NCBI GenBank assembly: GCA_029204225.1
Contig: CM055108.1
Location: forward strand, 19,598,279-19,662,278
Length of the DNA stretch: 64,000 bases
Direction of reading: 5' to 3'
DNA from: Diphasiastrum complanatum
Lineage: Eukaryota; Streptophyta; Lycopodiopsida; Lycopodiales; Lycopodiaceae
Shown here: positions 48,331 to 62,012 of the stretch, one piece after another
Position numbering within the stretch: the stretch's first letter is position 1
Layout: each line of letters begins with the position of its first letter
Notes under the pieces: generated by a model
Seen by the model: the letters and a program-made list of their open reading frames with translations, nothing else
Told to the model about the DNA's origin: nothing
Databases searched by the model: none
Translations under genes and position numbers: made by a program

Positions 48331-50660
48331 GATTATTATTCTCATTCATTATCACTCTAATCCAATTTTTAATCTTCATCCATTCATTTACTAGTTTTTG
48401 CAGATTTACTCGCATTATTGCACAAACTCAAAAAATACATGGGATCGCAAAGCAAATTTACAATCACTTATGGCCACTTCCGTGTACCTATGAGCTCATG
48501 GACTTTCACATCTACTTACGGGCTCTTACGTTTGCTCACTAGCTTACATCCTACGATTGTTTACGGGTCTTTACGCTTCTTTATGACCTTATGCTTTATG
48601 GGAGTTTATGAGTGTTTTACATGTGCTCGAGCTTACGTCTTATAGCTACTTAACGAACCTTTTATGCTTGCCTTACAGACTTTCACTCTTACAACTACTT
48701 ATGGATAATTTTGAATTACAAATATGAATTCTAGGCGCAATATGGCTAAGTGCCAATTGTGACCTGGCTAAATGGTTGTTGTCAATCGACATTGGGATAA
48801 GCCTATTCAACATTTCTAAGTAGTATAGATAGATGATCATTTTCTCAAGTTAAGTCAATCAATCAAGTCAATTGATTCAAGAACTCAATGTCTGATAGAG
48901 TATTGTTAGCAGCATTTCATTGCTTAGTAGTGGAAGTGTGTCAATTTATGATAGAGTATTGCTAGAAGCCTGTGATATGAAGAATATATTTGCTCTCACT
49001 AGTTTTTCAACCCAACTTACTCCTTACAACATAATTTTTTCCACTTAACCAACCCCTCCCTAATCCTAGTATTCCAACTAGGATTAGATTGATTGATATA
49101 GACATTAAATGATCAGACTCACTCCTATCATCAACAAACTGGGATTCCTAACTTTTGATCTTTTTATATACTTCTCATACATATGAATAATGATTTCAAG
49201 TTTCAGACCACTTCCAATTCCACTTCCAAATTGTTTCACACAATCTCTAGAGAATTTCTCCTATTTGAAGAAGTACCACTTATGTATCTTACTCTGGATT
49301 TGTCCAAAAATACTTTCAGATAATCAAATTTCCAAACATAATATGGCTTTCTTCTGAAAATTGTGCAACTACCGGATCTTATGATAGAATTTATCAGATT
49401 ACTTCCTCCCCCCTTCCCCCTTTTTTTAAAGAAATCACCAAATTTCTATAACGTTTAGCGAAAGAGATGATATCTGAAAATATCTAAATCCATGAAAAGT
49501 GAGTAATAAGTGCCTTCCACAAAGGAGTCACTCTATTATATAAAAAACTTTTCTTTCAATATTTTCAATCTGAGTAACAATAACTATTATCCAATTGAAA
49601 TCCATCTATGCATAAGAGACAACATGAGTTTAAGAAATTGAAACACAATTACCTATCATGTGCCATACCTCTCAACCCAAGCCAAACAAGCTATGGAATG
49701 GAGGCAATCACCACACCTATGTTGAAGAGAACCAAAGATGAGCAATAACCACAAGCTACCACAAAGCTCATATCAAAATGAAGCTCAAATGAAGATGGAT
49801 TCCATTATGAAAGATGGAGAGTACATGGATTCATGTGATGCGGCACATGAGACCTATCAAGATCAAGTTCCCAAGGCTTACATTCACAAAGAAAGAAGAA
49901 GAGATGGAGCTCCTAGTTCTCTCAATTGCAAATGAGCCAAAAGATTCCAAAAGTGTTGTCTCTTGTCTACTTATAAACAATGCCCTAACTTAACTAGGCA
50001 TAACTATCTTGAGGGATATCTAGCCTTTGTTAAGGCTTATTGTATGTACTTGAGCCATTTTTGGCCCATTATCCTTATGTACTAAAAGTACATGACACTC
50101 CCCCCTACTTAAACATTTTTGTCTTAAAAAATGAAGACACTTATTTGATCAATTTGATTGCCTCATTTAAGTAGTCATTATTGAGGATATCATGTTCAAC
50201 AACTTGTTGTATCATTGTAGATCCAAAGCTATTAGGTTGATTACATTTAGCTTTAATCTACAACCCACATTCCCATGAAAAAAGTGATGGTCGAAGAAGA
50301 GATTGATGAAGCACCATATTGCTTGTTGGCAATCAATCTGCATGGAATAGACAAAGTGTATCACCGCAATATCCTCTTTTGTTTGCTTCTTATATGCTTC
50401 CTCAACATCATGTCACTTGGATGATTCACTTAATTCCTTTGGACTCACATATTTGTATTACAGTATATGGCTCTGCCATGATATTAAACAATCCATGTTG
50501 TTTAATTATCTTAATGAATAAAAATATGATTGATTTCTCAATACTTGCAAATATAAATTGTTGATCATATGTCAATGCCACATACAAAGTAGCTGATGTT
50601 GATAGTGCCAATCGAATGTATGTTGAGGGAAACCGTCGAATGTCTTGTTGTCCAAAGTAG
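48331..50660. other. No supportable gene
   Basis: 48360-48460 shares short stretches with 9775-9900 (TCTTCATCCATT...), so it is probably a decayed LTR. 48450-48700 holds a run of CTTACGxxC-like words of about 15-20 bp spacing. The rest is AT-rich. The open frame at 49738-49935 has no family resemblance. Confidence 0.45.
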
Positions 50661-50666
50661 AATTTC

Positions 50667-52441
50667 TCAAATTTGATCGGAGAATATACGTATAAAATGT
50701 CTATGGAACAATGTAGTATTTTCATTGCTCGTGGTATTACTTTTGAATATCTCATATTGCAATGAATCAATATTGATGTCTGAAAAATCTTCAATAGTTT
50801 TAAAATTGAATTGAAATGATTCATAGGTTGGATCTTTAAGATACTCATGCAATTCCAAATCATGGAATGCCAATGTTGAATAGTCCTCATTTTGAAAGTG
50901 CGGTAAATGACTTAATTCACCTCCTTTGAGATGAACAATCTCATTGACTTGATGGTCCATAGTTGCTTGTCTATTGATCAGGTTAAACTATTGATCTAGG
51001 TCTTGTTCTGGACTTTGATTATTACCGTGCAACTTGGAATGATACTCAATCATGAGTTGACCTTCATCTGAAGTGTCGTGTTGGAAGATTGATTGTTGCT
51101 CGAGGTCACTTGCAACATCAACTTGATCATTGAATTGGCAGCTAATACCATCAGTTTGACATAGCACATTAGGTTCTTGACACGAGCTCTGCACTTGGCT
51201 ATTGATCAATTCTCTAAGTACAAAATCTTGACTGATCGAACCAATAATAACTTGGAAAGATCTCCAAAAAGATTTATTTATGGGGATAACTATTCAAAAA
51301 TAATACCCAATCAAATGGAATTTTTCATTAACAAAAAAAAAATGCTTTTCAAAATTCCATGTTTATGGATCTTCAATTGTACGAGCCTACTTGTTCTCAC
51401 AATCATTTTTCTAGTTTCCAAGCATGATCAATTGATTCTTGGTTTTTCTCTTAATAAAAAATTGATTCATCTAATTGACCATCATTTGCATCTAAAATTT
51501 GTCTTTCCAATTGACCATCCTTTACTTTGACAATATAATCTGCTTGATCAAATTCTACATCCTCAAATTAACCTCGACTCTATTTTTTCAATTATAACTT
51601 TCACTATATATGAATGCTTCTTGTTCCGAGTCTAGATTTTCACCATCTATCCTTGTATCTTGATCTGAATTTGACTTTCACCCGAATCTTGATTTTCACC
51701 ATTTGTCGTTGCATCTTGACCTAATTTCTGAATAGGACTTTTGTTGTCTGCACCTTTTTTTAGATCTGAAATTTGACTTGTGTCATCGCTTTCTCATTTA
51801 CTTTATTGTTGGAATCGTCTTCATCTTCAAAACAATCTTTACTATCGTTTTCATTTTTCTGTTGTTGATGCACAGATACCTTATATTGATTAGCGACTTT
51901 CTGCACTTGCATCTTCATTTCTCCAAACCACCTAGATTGTTTTTTTTTTTTTCCTTTTAGCTTTCAATTTTAGCCTTTGTTCTGTTGCTCAAACCCTAGT
52001 GCCTACTGAAGAGAATTCACATAATAGTTCAAACATTTCTTACACTCAAATTTTGTCTTTAGAACCAATCTCAAAAATTGCTGATTGATTTGTTGTATGG
52101 ATCCAATTTGTTTGAAAAATTAAAATGATTTAATGTAGCCTGAATTTTGCAACACTATCAAAACATGCAATCTTGAATTTACTCTAAAGCCTTGTGATCA
52201 TATATGACCGAGTATCCCACCATGCTCGAACTTGTCCTTGAAAGCACAATAATGTGAAACAAATTTTATCTTCATCAGAATAATGGTGATGACAAAAGTA
52301 ATCTTCTAATTTAATCATCCAATCTTCAATATTAATTGAACTTGGTTGTTTATTAAAAACAAGATCATAAAGTACGATTTCAGATTGTATTTTGTCATTA
52401 GATGGAAGTCGAATGTTTTTACTATCCCAATAATCCATCAT
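50667..52441 (-). pseudogene. Gypsy gag-like fragment and acidic ORFs
   Basis: The minus-strand frame 52441-52184 carries INIEDWMIKLEDYFCHHHYSDEDKICF and ends in GQVRAWWDT, the core of the retrotransposon gag domain (W-x-x-x-x-E-x-YF, K, and the final WW). Further along the same strand, two frames (51209-50988 and 50960-50667) form an almost continuous acidic, Gln/Asn/His-rich sequence of unknown family, separated by one stop. Their relation to the gag piece is only positional, with about 1 kb of non-coding DNA between. Confidence 0.55.
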
Positions 52442-55200
52442 TAATGACTAACGGAGACCTGTGGACTATGAATTCACCAAATAAATTTATTCATAACGGA
52501 ATTTTATAAGCTGTTGAGATGCCCTTTTTCACCCACTTAAAAGTTGTGAGTCCTCAAAGAAATAACTGTAAAATGATTGTCCTCAACTTGTAGATCATAA
52601 TATAAAAAAAAAAAATTTGCTTTTTACAATGTCAAAATCCGAGGTCAAATAAAAATGAAAAATGGGTACAAAAATTTATGGTTTCGTACACTTGATATCT
52701 AATTCAAGTGCAAATAGACTATTAAAACAAGTGCACTGAAGCAAATGTACTCGAGATCCATATTAAAAGAAGAATTTTTTAAAAAAAAAATTTTGTCTGG
52801 CAACTGATATTGGTGTCCAGCAATATAGGGTAGTGAAAACAATATTGTAGAAAAAAAAAATTTAAACTTTTTTTTTTGAAATTTTTCTTTAAGAAAAAAG
52901 ATAAAAAGACTTGCGAACCTTTTAAAATAAGGAAACTGGAAAAAAAAAAAAAAAAACAAAGTTTACAACAAAAAAAAAACTTTAGAATTGAAATTTTGAA
53001 GTGCTCCTCTCCCAATAAAAAATACAAAGGAAAATTCCAAAATTTTGAAAAATTTGACCCAACTTACAAAAACTCAATACTTCTAGAGAGTGTGGAACAA
53101 GCTCTATCAACTTGTAGAATCAAATCGATGATTGATAGTGATTTGATAGGCCAAATTCACAACAAGAACAGGTCTAAAAAATTTGAAAGAAGAAAACTAG
53201 AAAAAACTAGAGCTAGAAATCAAGATTTGTCATAACTTCTTGAATACTAATCCAAATGACCTGCTATATGGATCAAATGTAAGCTAAGACAATGCCTTAA
53301 AATATTATGTATGTAAATTAGAATTGAAAACTCAAATCAAATTTGAAATTTTCAAACAAAGTGAAAGCCAAATTGTAATCACCTATCTTGATAGCATTTG
53401 GAGAAATTGCAATAACTTTTGCATCTCTCACCCAAATTGCTTGCAAATTGGCGCAAATGGATGTTGAAGCAAAGGTCTAGAAAGTTGCAGTATCAAATTA
53501 GAAATTAAGAACGAAATAATATGAGAAAATTTGGTCTGAACAAACCTGAAAATTTAAAAGTTAGAAACTAGCAAAAAAACTACAAAATATATTTACAAAG
53601 CAAACTTACTATTCTTGATGTCCAACTACTTTCCCGTTTTGAATTTTCAGTCCCCTTAAAATTTCATTCTACACAAAGAAAATTCAGAGATCTATAATAA
53701 ATGTGAAGTGAAATTACCGTAGGAAAACATTTGAAATTTTTTATTTCCATGTGCAAGTTATCCTATAACTGGGTTGAGTACGCGAAAATCATTTTTTGTA
53801 AATTTGTGATGCTGCTAAATTGAACTTTCATTTGTACTCAACCCTAGGATTAATCTCATGAATGTATTCACTTTTTCTTAAAACTTTAAACGGTTCCTAT
53901 TACCTAACCACTGTTCCAATAAAAAAAATTGGACCGTTTTTTTATTATTATTATTAACTGGCTTGTCATTACTCCGTCAATGTCATTAAACTATCAAAAA
54001 CTCAGAATATGAAATTACATGAATGAGAATCCTTCCTCTTGGATTTCAACAACTCTTAACCCGTGTCCAACAAAATTCCTTTGTCTAGATAAAGTGTTCA
54101 ATCTTCATTCATTTTGACTGGCCATTTCATATTATTTGACAGTTTTAATTCAATTTTGATAAGTATCTTGCACAAGCATTTAATCAACCCATTTCTAATT
54201 ATCAGATGATTAGGAACGTATCAGACAAAATAATCGATTTCAAAATTTGACCAAATTTAACAAAATTCATTATAAGTCTCTATTTGGGAGTAGTTCAACT
54301 CCATAACTCAAAATGTTATTATAGTGTTAAATTGCCAATAAATTTGCATGTATAAAAGTACAACAAGATTTGTGATTTCTTCAATCAATTTTGAATTATC
54401 TGTAACCAGAAAATAACTTAACTCTAATGAAACTTCAGTGATCAAATCTAACTTATAAAAGTAGACAAAAAATTTAAAAAAAAAACCTTAAAAAAACTTG
54501 GGTTTTTGATAAAAAAAAAATTTGGGTTTTTTTCACCATATTTTGACACAAAAACCTTCATGTAACCACTTATTGACATTCTCAACTCAAAACAACTCGT
54601 ATTGTTGTCACACTTTTCTTAAGCAAGTCAAAACTATTGTTCATATCCTCTATCCACACCACTAGTCCGATTTTCGACTGAAACATACATAGAACCGTAA
54701 ATCTTGCTTACTCCCAACATGCAATCATTAATTCAATAGTTAATGAAATCCTAACTAAAGGTACACTTGCTGGAACTTTAGATCTACATTGAGTTATGAG
54801 AAATACAAGAAAAACCTTGAAAATTTATAATAAATTGGCTAACATTGACAAACATCTGTGAAACCCTAGAGAACATTGACAAAGATGGATTTGAGAGATA
54901 TGCAAGTGGAAGTACTCATAGAACACCCACTTGGAAGCTTCTCCTCTAGGAAGAGAAAACTGGATTGATTTCTATCATAGAGTCGATGAAAAGTTTCATA
55001 GCTCCAATCTCTTTTATCTTTGTAAGCCTTGCTTTGATACCACCATAAGAAGAAGCACCTCCAAGATAATGCTTATAAGACACACACAAACGAATAACAG
55101 TGCTGCCAAACCACCCAACCATGCAGATGCTACTGATCAATCTCCAATAGCATTACCCCGTGCCAAAGGATAGGATGCAATGGTAGGAAAAGGAACTTGG
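52442..55200. other. AT-rich spacer without genes
   Basis: Very AT-rich with many A or T homopolymers of 8-18 bases (for example 52590, 52850-52990, 54470-54530) and a small TTA repeat at 53940-53957. Open frames here are low-complexity Lys/Phe-rich translations of A/T runs and are not credible genes. Confidence 0.6.
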
Positions 55201-55208
55201 CAATGAGT

Positions 55209-55836
55209 TCACATAATTGGAATGGGAGTAGGGTGAGTTTCCCCTTGTGTATATAGGCCATGCTTTACCTGGGAGCTAGCCCCACTATTAATCCACCAAG
55301 GATCTTCACCTTTGACACTTGATGATGAAAATGTTGACATCATGAGTGAATTTTCATGAGAGCTCTCCTCCTCCTCCTGTCCAATGCTAGCTTGGATTTT
55401 TGCTTGCTTCTTCTTGAGCATTTCAAGGAATAGTGTCCCATTTTGCTACAATGTTTTATCTTGGATTTGTCTTTCTTGGGCTTGACTTGGCTAATGTAGA
55501 TCCTTGATGATCTCCAACCTTTTCTTGCTCCTTTTTGAAACCTCCTCCCTTTCTCTTTGCTTCATCTTTGCTCTTGAGAAATAAGGCTTTTTCATCACCA
55601 TCATTGATGGAGAGCCTCTCCATCCTTGCTTTGATGTGAGCCTTCCTACTCTCCTCAGCCATCAACACACTTTGAAGGTCTTCAAGTGTAGGCAAGTTTT
55701 TTATTATGACATTGCTTTGGACAAGGCTAGCATAATCACTACTTGAGCCATTTAAGGATGAGAGGACGAAACAAAGAAAGAGAGAAGGAATTATTTGCAG
55801 AACAACTCTCCCGTTGTTATGGGATGCTAACAACAA
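55209..55836 (-). pseudogene. Copia gag C-terminus and protease start
   Basis: Minus strand: a gag segment (SNVIIKNLPTLEDLQSVLMAEES), a Lys-rich tract, a degenerate zinc knuckle near 55455-55415 (C-x-K-x-GHYSLKC; the first Cys is lost), then WWINSGASSQV where the protease Asp-Ser-Gly reads Asn-Ser-Gly. The rest of pol is absent. Confidence 0.75.
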
Positions 55837-57190
55837 GAACAGTCTAAAAGATTGTTAATGTAGAAATGGATTCACAGCTCATGCATTCTCACTCACGGGA
55901 TCGTTAAAATTAATTCATACCCAAATAAAAATGAGTAAAGTCCACTGAAGACATTATAAGAGGTGTGGTTTTACTGTAAATCAGATTCAGAGCAAAGTTC
56001 AGTTAAGAATGTAAAATGATTGTGTAGTGTGATAATGCAAGTTCTTCATGATCAAAGGCAACCATCATCTGATTAGATACTAAGGGGTTGTTGAAATCTG
56101 TGATCTGATCAGAGTGAGTGAACAAGCGTGAGCAAGAAGTAAGAGTGTAATGAAATGACAACATCATACATCTACGTTATACACAGATGATAGAACGTGT
56201 TGCTTCTATATTACAATGAAAGCTTGAACAACACTAAGTACTTCATTGTACTCAAGAAGTTGTTGACTTATAATGACAGTTGTACAATGTGTACATAAGT
56301 TAATGATCTCCTTTGGGAGACTAATATGGTGGTGCTTGTCACAACCACATGTTGACCACAACCATAGTGGATGCAGTACTCTGCCGAGCCTTGCGATGGC
56401 TAGGCAAAGCCTTGATTGCCTTGTGGTGCCTTGTCGGTGCCTTTGGGGGCCTTGGCAATAGTTTTTTGCAAACATCTCCAAGTCGTCAGAATGCACAAGT
56501 TGTCGCATGTGTCACATTTTTTGGCTTTCAGAAAAATGTGCACTGTGCAGAAAACTATTCAATTCTCAAATTGTTGCGAACGTACTGTGTTTCTGCAGAC
56601 TTGTTCAAAATGGAGATTTGATGAAGTTGTTGAAGATGGCCAGGTCTTCAATGTCCTTCAGATAACTTGACTTGACATTCAAATGTGAAAAAGGAGAATA
56701 TGATTGGTTAGTCTTTAGTCTTTGATCCATAGATGAATATCAGCCGGAAGCCGGATGTAGTTGTTCTTTGATTAGTTTGGCTATCTGAGTTCTGTGATTC
56801 CTATAGGTATTAGATGAGTAGACATAGAACCAAAGTAGGTTGTATCTGACCCTAGATAAATGATCATAAAAGTGCAAGAAGAATCTTGAAATAGAAATTA
56901 TCACCAAGGAGTAAACTGTGGACTTAATTTCCAACAGTTTCTTTTAAGGTCACAGTGGGTCCCTTGGTGTCTTCATCAAGTTTAGCATACTGAAATTTTT
57001 TTGATGCTTGATTCTGGGAAGCACTTTGTTCACAAATTCCGACTGAATCTGTGAACACGATTTCTTTACCGTTATTCGTTCTTTCTTTTTCTTGTTACTT
57101 CTATAGTTTACGGTTCTTTACGGTTTGTCTTCTTATTAGAACGATTTCCAAGCAGAAGCGTTTCTCAGATTACAATGATTATTCCTAGCC
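55837..57190. other. No supportable gene
   Basis: A short repeat of GCCTTGxxG words occurs around 56380-56460. Overlapping open frames of 60-100 codons on both strands at 56200-56670 are unsupported by any recognisable motif. Confidence 0.45.
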
Positions 57191-57993
57191 TGTCAGTGGG
57201 GAGAAACGGGTATGTAACTCAGCTACATGCATGTACAAGCCATGCAACCAGTCCTAGCTCAGTATGGATCAGCGTTCTCAATCAAGGAGCAATTCTACAA
57301 TCTATCTACTAAAATTAGGGCACAAAACAATGACAAGATTAAGCTACTCAGCAAGAAACAAGAAACAAGAAAACTAGCATCCTAACAGCATTCTAGCATC
57401 CCAAGGATCAAGAAACACCCATTTCTTGATGCTTGGAATGCCCAAGAACAATCAAGAACTGGAATGTAAGAGAATATGCAAGATCTACACCACAAATCCA
57501 GCCTATTTAGTTTACTTGAATGTTGATTCCTACATTAATCCACAAACAAGATATGAAATCTAATCCACAACTAAAAGCAAGAGAGCAAGCATGAAATCTA
57601 AATAATCCACAAACACAAAGGGAAATCAAAACATGCTCATAGGAATTTCACTCAAGAACATTGCCATGAACAAGGAGCTTTACAATCATGAAGAACTCGT
57701 GGAAGATCTTCTTTATTCACTCAAGAGAAATTGGCAATATATTCAAAGCTCCCTCACAAGAGAGGGAGGCCCTTAAATAAGCAAGAGGGCTCTGCCCATG
57801 TGGAGCCCAAGTGGCAATTCCACCAAATTAGAAATTTCATGTGGAAATTGCCCTTCCACTAGAGGTCACCATCAAAAGGTGGGTCACTCTAAATCATTTT
57901 AAAGGGGGCCTACATTTATTTACAAAGCCTAGGAAATATTCCTAGATCCTACATGGTCGTTCCTTCTCTGGGATACACCATGTAGGCTCACAT
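57191..57993 (-). repeat. LTR, minus orientation
   Basis: On the minus strand it begins TGTGAGCCTACATGG (57993) and ends CCCACTGACA (57191). It shares with 62516-63351 the blocks GACCATGTAGG, CCACCTTTTGATGGTGACC, TTGCCACTTGGGCTCCACA, CTTGTGAGGGAGCTTT and the pre-terminal CTGACAGGC. A GAATAAAG poly(A)-type word and a TTATTTAAG TATA-like word occur in LTR order. It is 803 bp long. Confidence 0.75.
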
Positions 57994-58518
57994 AGATAAT
58001 TCACTGTCATTATAGCTAGTAATTTCTTGGCTCTCATGCTCGGCTCTCAGCTTCTTCTGCTCTCCTCCTTCTAAGACCTCCTCGGTCATGGGTGAGAGAT
58101 AATCTATGTCTTCAGCTTGGCTCGGCATCTGGGGATTCCCTGAAATCTGCTAGCATTATCCACCCATAATCTATTACGAGACCCACTGCAACACAGGTGA
58201 TGTCGTTCCGCTCGGCACTTGGAAAAGCATGGATCTTCGTTCGCTTCCGTAAAACCAGGTGCTTATTATCTGCAAAACTGTTTCTAAAATATGGAGGTCT
58301 CTCAATGGCCGTTACATTCCAGCCTCCTTGAGAACCTCTTGCGAGTCCTGCTCGCCTTGGAAGCGGAGTTTACTTCCAAAGTTTAGTGGCCCCAGGTACT
58401 CTCTTATCTTTTCAATAATGCCCATCTCTTGCCAGTCTTCCACCATGGTCACATATCATGATGACATGAAGGCCGCTCTGTAGTATAGCCAGGCCATCAT
58501 CTCATGGTCTTTCTCTGA

Positions 58519-59388
58519 CTAGAGGGCTATGTTGGGGTTGATCTTGATCGGATCTAAACCGCGATCCAAGAAACATTCTTGCTGCATTAGAAAGGCCATA
58601 GATCGGTAGTATTCGGCACTTTTTTGCACGCATAGATTGGCACTTGTCTTGTATTTGTGCCCGAAATCAAGTAATTGCAGCCTCAGGTCATCCGGGGAGG
58701 TTCTCTCTGAAATTCCCGGAATCACTGGCCAAATCACCAACTCGACCCGTGGCTTTTCTGCCGACCATGGATTTTTGTGTTTGAGCGACATGTAGAATGG
58801 ATCTATTCACTTCCATGCCGGTGCCTTCAGGTACTCTTGGAGTCGTCTTCTATACTTTAGGATCTTATTACGCCATTCCAGTTGCGGTTTTAATGTCACA
58901 ATGATCTCGACCCTAGTGGAGTATTGGCTTTGATCTATATCCTCTTTACCTCCCCTCATGTTGGGAGGGTATTTCCTCTCAAATCTTTCTGATTCTCTGG
59001 TATCAGCCATTTTAGTCCTGGTCCTAGTAGGAGAAGCTGTCCTACGCAGTTGTGGTGGCCTCGCCAGATAATCATCCAGGGCCTTGGTGCTTGTATCCTT
59101 GTCTTTGTCTTGCTCGCTCGTTGATGGCTCAGCTACGCCCGTGTCTTGCCTGGGAGAGAATATTTTTGTTTTCGATTGATCTGCCAAGAAGTCGTCATTA
59201 CCCCCAATGTCAGGGTTAATTTCTGGAAGGTCAGGGATGGAGTGATCTGGAGAGAGAGGTGCAGGGATAACAAGTTGGGACAGCGGTGGGTTTAACAAAT
59301 TGTACGCCGCACCGGGGGAGTGGAGTTGTTGAAGGAACTCATCTCGTTGGGCCTTGTACGTGTCAGTTGGACCTTTTGATGGGCCCAT
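58519..59388 (-). pseudogene. Unrecognised proline-rich ORF of a repeat
   Basis: One frame from 59388 to 58519 with a single stop at about 58804: a proline/serine/aspartate-rich N-terminal half (SRQ, PLSPDHSIPDLPEINPD, RPPQLRRTASPTRTRTK), then a more globular half (VTLKPQLEWRNKILKYRRRL, YMSLKHKNPWSAEKPRVEL, AEYYRSMAFLMQQECFLDRG), with decayed continuation to about 58250. It lies just inside the minus LTR, in the position of the last gene of a minus-strand element. I recognise no gag, pol or transposase motif. Confidence 0.4.
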
Positions 59389-59829
59389 TATTCTGCTAGG
59401 AGGTGGTGGATAAAGGGAAGATGAAAAAATAGGGTAAGCTGGAATGAATGTTTCAGAAAAATTAAAAGCGGAATAAGAGGAGGGGTTAAAAGTGGGAGGG
59501 GGAGGGAAAAAAGTCCTGGAAACAGCTTCGGCTCTCTGGCCACCCGATCCTGAGCTACCACCTCATGGTCGGGTTTGCCCATCCTTATTTAGCTTGGCCC
59601 AAAAAATATTTAGGTTAGCAAAAGTCCAAAGACTTTCCCATTGGTCTTTGGTGTAAACAAAAAGTTTTGGTAGAAAGAGGTAATTCATTCTCCACTAGAG
59701 TTTTGGACTATAGAAAGGAGGTAGAAAAGATGTTAGTTCTTGCTGAAATGCCTGAAATTTTGTCCTCAGTAGTGAGTATACTACCTTATTCTTTCACTTG
59801 GCACTCCCCCCTGGTCTAATTTCTCTTTG

Positions 59830-61769
59830 CTACGGAATGAGTGCAACAGGTAATATTGTAGTAGATGGTAATGCTGCAAGTGGTACCTCGGTTACTGCTT
59901 TGGCAACAGGCTTTGTCTTCTTAGCATCAGTCTGTACTGACTGGTCTTTCTGCACCTGCCTGAAAATTGCATCTGTCTGAGTGGCCTTCTTTGATGTGGT
60001 TGTAGCTGGTGTGTCTATCTGCACAGTGGTCTTGCTGCTGGACTGATTCTTCTTCAGAAACCTGGATTTGGCTTGAGTTGAATTTTGCTTCTTCTAGTTT
60101 GTCCTTCAGCTTCTCATATTCTGCCTTTTGGGGCTGTAGGTATTGCAACTAGAAGGATTGCATAATTTTTTCTTGGATTCTCTTCCATGTTACAAGGTCT
60201 ATTATGTATCTCCCATGGGAAACAAAGGCTCTCAGGGTCACATCAGCACCGATTCGCCAGAGAATGACTTTCTCGGTCTGCTTCTTGTAGATCTGGTTCC
60301 CTTGCTTTAGCATTTCTGTCGAACTCTGCAATTGAAGAACAGAGTCCTTCAACTAATCTGGTTTGCCTCGATGTCCTTCAAATTATCTTGAAGCTTCTTA
60401 TTAGTGCTTTTGAGGGCCGCACAAACATGTCACTTTTCTTGGAGTAATGTCTGTAGTGTCTGGAGTTGTTGTTTAAGTAATGAATTCTCATTCTCAGACT
60501 AATTTGATTGGTCATGCATTGCCTCCATTGTCTCTAGAGTGGAGTCGAACCCTTGGGATTCCTCTAGGGTTGTGTCTTTCTTGGTCAATTCGGCATGAGC
60601 TTCTTCAAGCTCCTTGGTCTTTTGGGACAATTCTGATTTGATTGATTCCAGCTCCTCATCCCTTTGGATAAGGTCTGTCCGCACTGTGTCATATTTACTC
60701 CCAAACTTCCTTGAGACTTTCTCCAGATTCACGAAATGCTGGATTGATGCCTAGGTGTCTGCTAGCAATGTCCCGAAGGTCTTTGTATAAAGCTCTTCGT
60801 CCAGGACTGCTGGCTCAATGTCATCGTCATCTTCTTGCTGGATATTAGGAATCTCTTGGTCTTCTTGTGTTGGCTCTTGTTGGCTATCATCCTGCATTTG
60901 GTCTTGCTCAACAACAATCTCTATTTCTTCCTTTGTCTCTTCCTCTAGATCTTGCATTCCTTCACTACTGAAAAGCGGTTTGTATTGTGATGATGGAAAG
61001 GACATCCTTACTGGACTCGCATTATGTTGTGTTGATGATGATGATGCAATCTTAGTAGATATTGCCTTTGATGTTTTCATCTAAGAGTCACCCTCGTTAG
61101 AAGGAGCTAACTCTGGCAGCACGGGTGCAATTATGATTTCTTCCTAGACAGACAAGATACCAGCATGCATACATAGTATACCAAACTACAATCCTAGTCT
61201 GGATAATTGCTTATCCTTGACTAATTTATAGAATTGCTTAAAAGCAACCTGTCCGAAGGCAATATGTTCTCCATTCAGGGCTCTGAGCAGGTATCCCATA
61301 TTCTTATTATAAATTGTGTACTCTTGCTCCGTAAAAAAATGGAAGCAAGAGCAAAACAGACAAAGCTCTTTAGATTGGGGTCTTTGATATAAGAGAGCTT
61401 ATATCCCCTCTTCTCCAGATAAGCTTCCTCTTAAAAGACTCCGCTTTGCATAATGAAATCAGGCTTAGTGACAAGGATGTTGCCGTCCATAGGCAAGCCA
61501 AAAGCGTGACAGTAGAATCCTTTGGTGATGACAATCTTCTGATTACGGAGAATGGTGAAAATATGTCCATCCTCTGTTTCGCTCAGATTTTGGATTAGCT
61601 CATGACATAAACATGTGAGAATCACTAATGGATCGAATTGACGAAGTCCTTCAATCCAAGCTCGTATGGCCAATGGATGCAAAATCGGTAAAAGTGGTTT
61701 TGGATGAGTTTTGAATACAATAGCCATGACGATGATAGCATGAAAAGCAGCAATGGTAGTCGTGAGCAC
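59830..61769 (-). pseudogene. Unrecognised coiled-coil ORF series of a repeat
   Basis: A minus-strand series in slightly shifting frames: 61769-61431 (hydrophobic start, then PLAIRAWIEGLRQFDPLVILTC, GFYCHAFGLPMDGN), 61080-60499 with one stop (acidic stretch EETKEEIEIVVEQDQMQD, then a heptad-rich coiled coil SELSQKTKELEEAHAELTKK), and 60352-59830 (basic and Gln-rich, another coiled coil YEKLKDKLEEAKF). Together this looks like one ~600-codon gene with several breaks. It lies between the two opposite LTRs and is probably an accessory or structural gene of an LTR element, but no family is recognised. Confidence 0.45.
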
Positions 61770-62012
61770 CTTGGATCATAAGGAAAACAAGATTAATGAT
61801 CGCAAACGAAACAGAGTGAGAATGAACAAAAAAACAGAAGTGTTTAAAGTGTTCGGCATATTAATGATATGTCAGCAGATTAGACCAGTATTTAATAAAA
61901 AGTGTCCTCCTAATATTGAAGGTACAGTCCTTAAAAACCCAAAGGTACTAATTGTAATGGCTTTTTTCGGTAAAATAGAATGGCCAAAATGGCCGAAAAT
62001 CGCGAAACCATG

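Noticed and set aside
52699-53235. Phe- and Lys-rich open frames on both strands
   Set aside because: They arise from long A and T homopolymers in AT-rich spacer; no domain or splice context.
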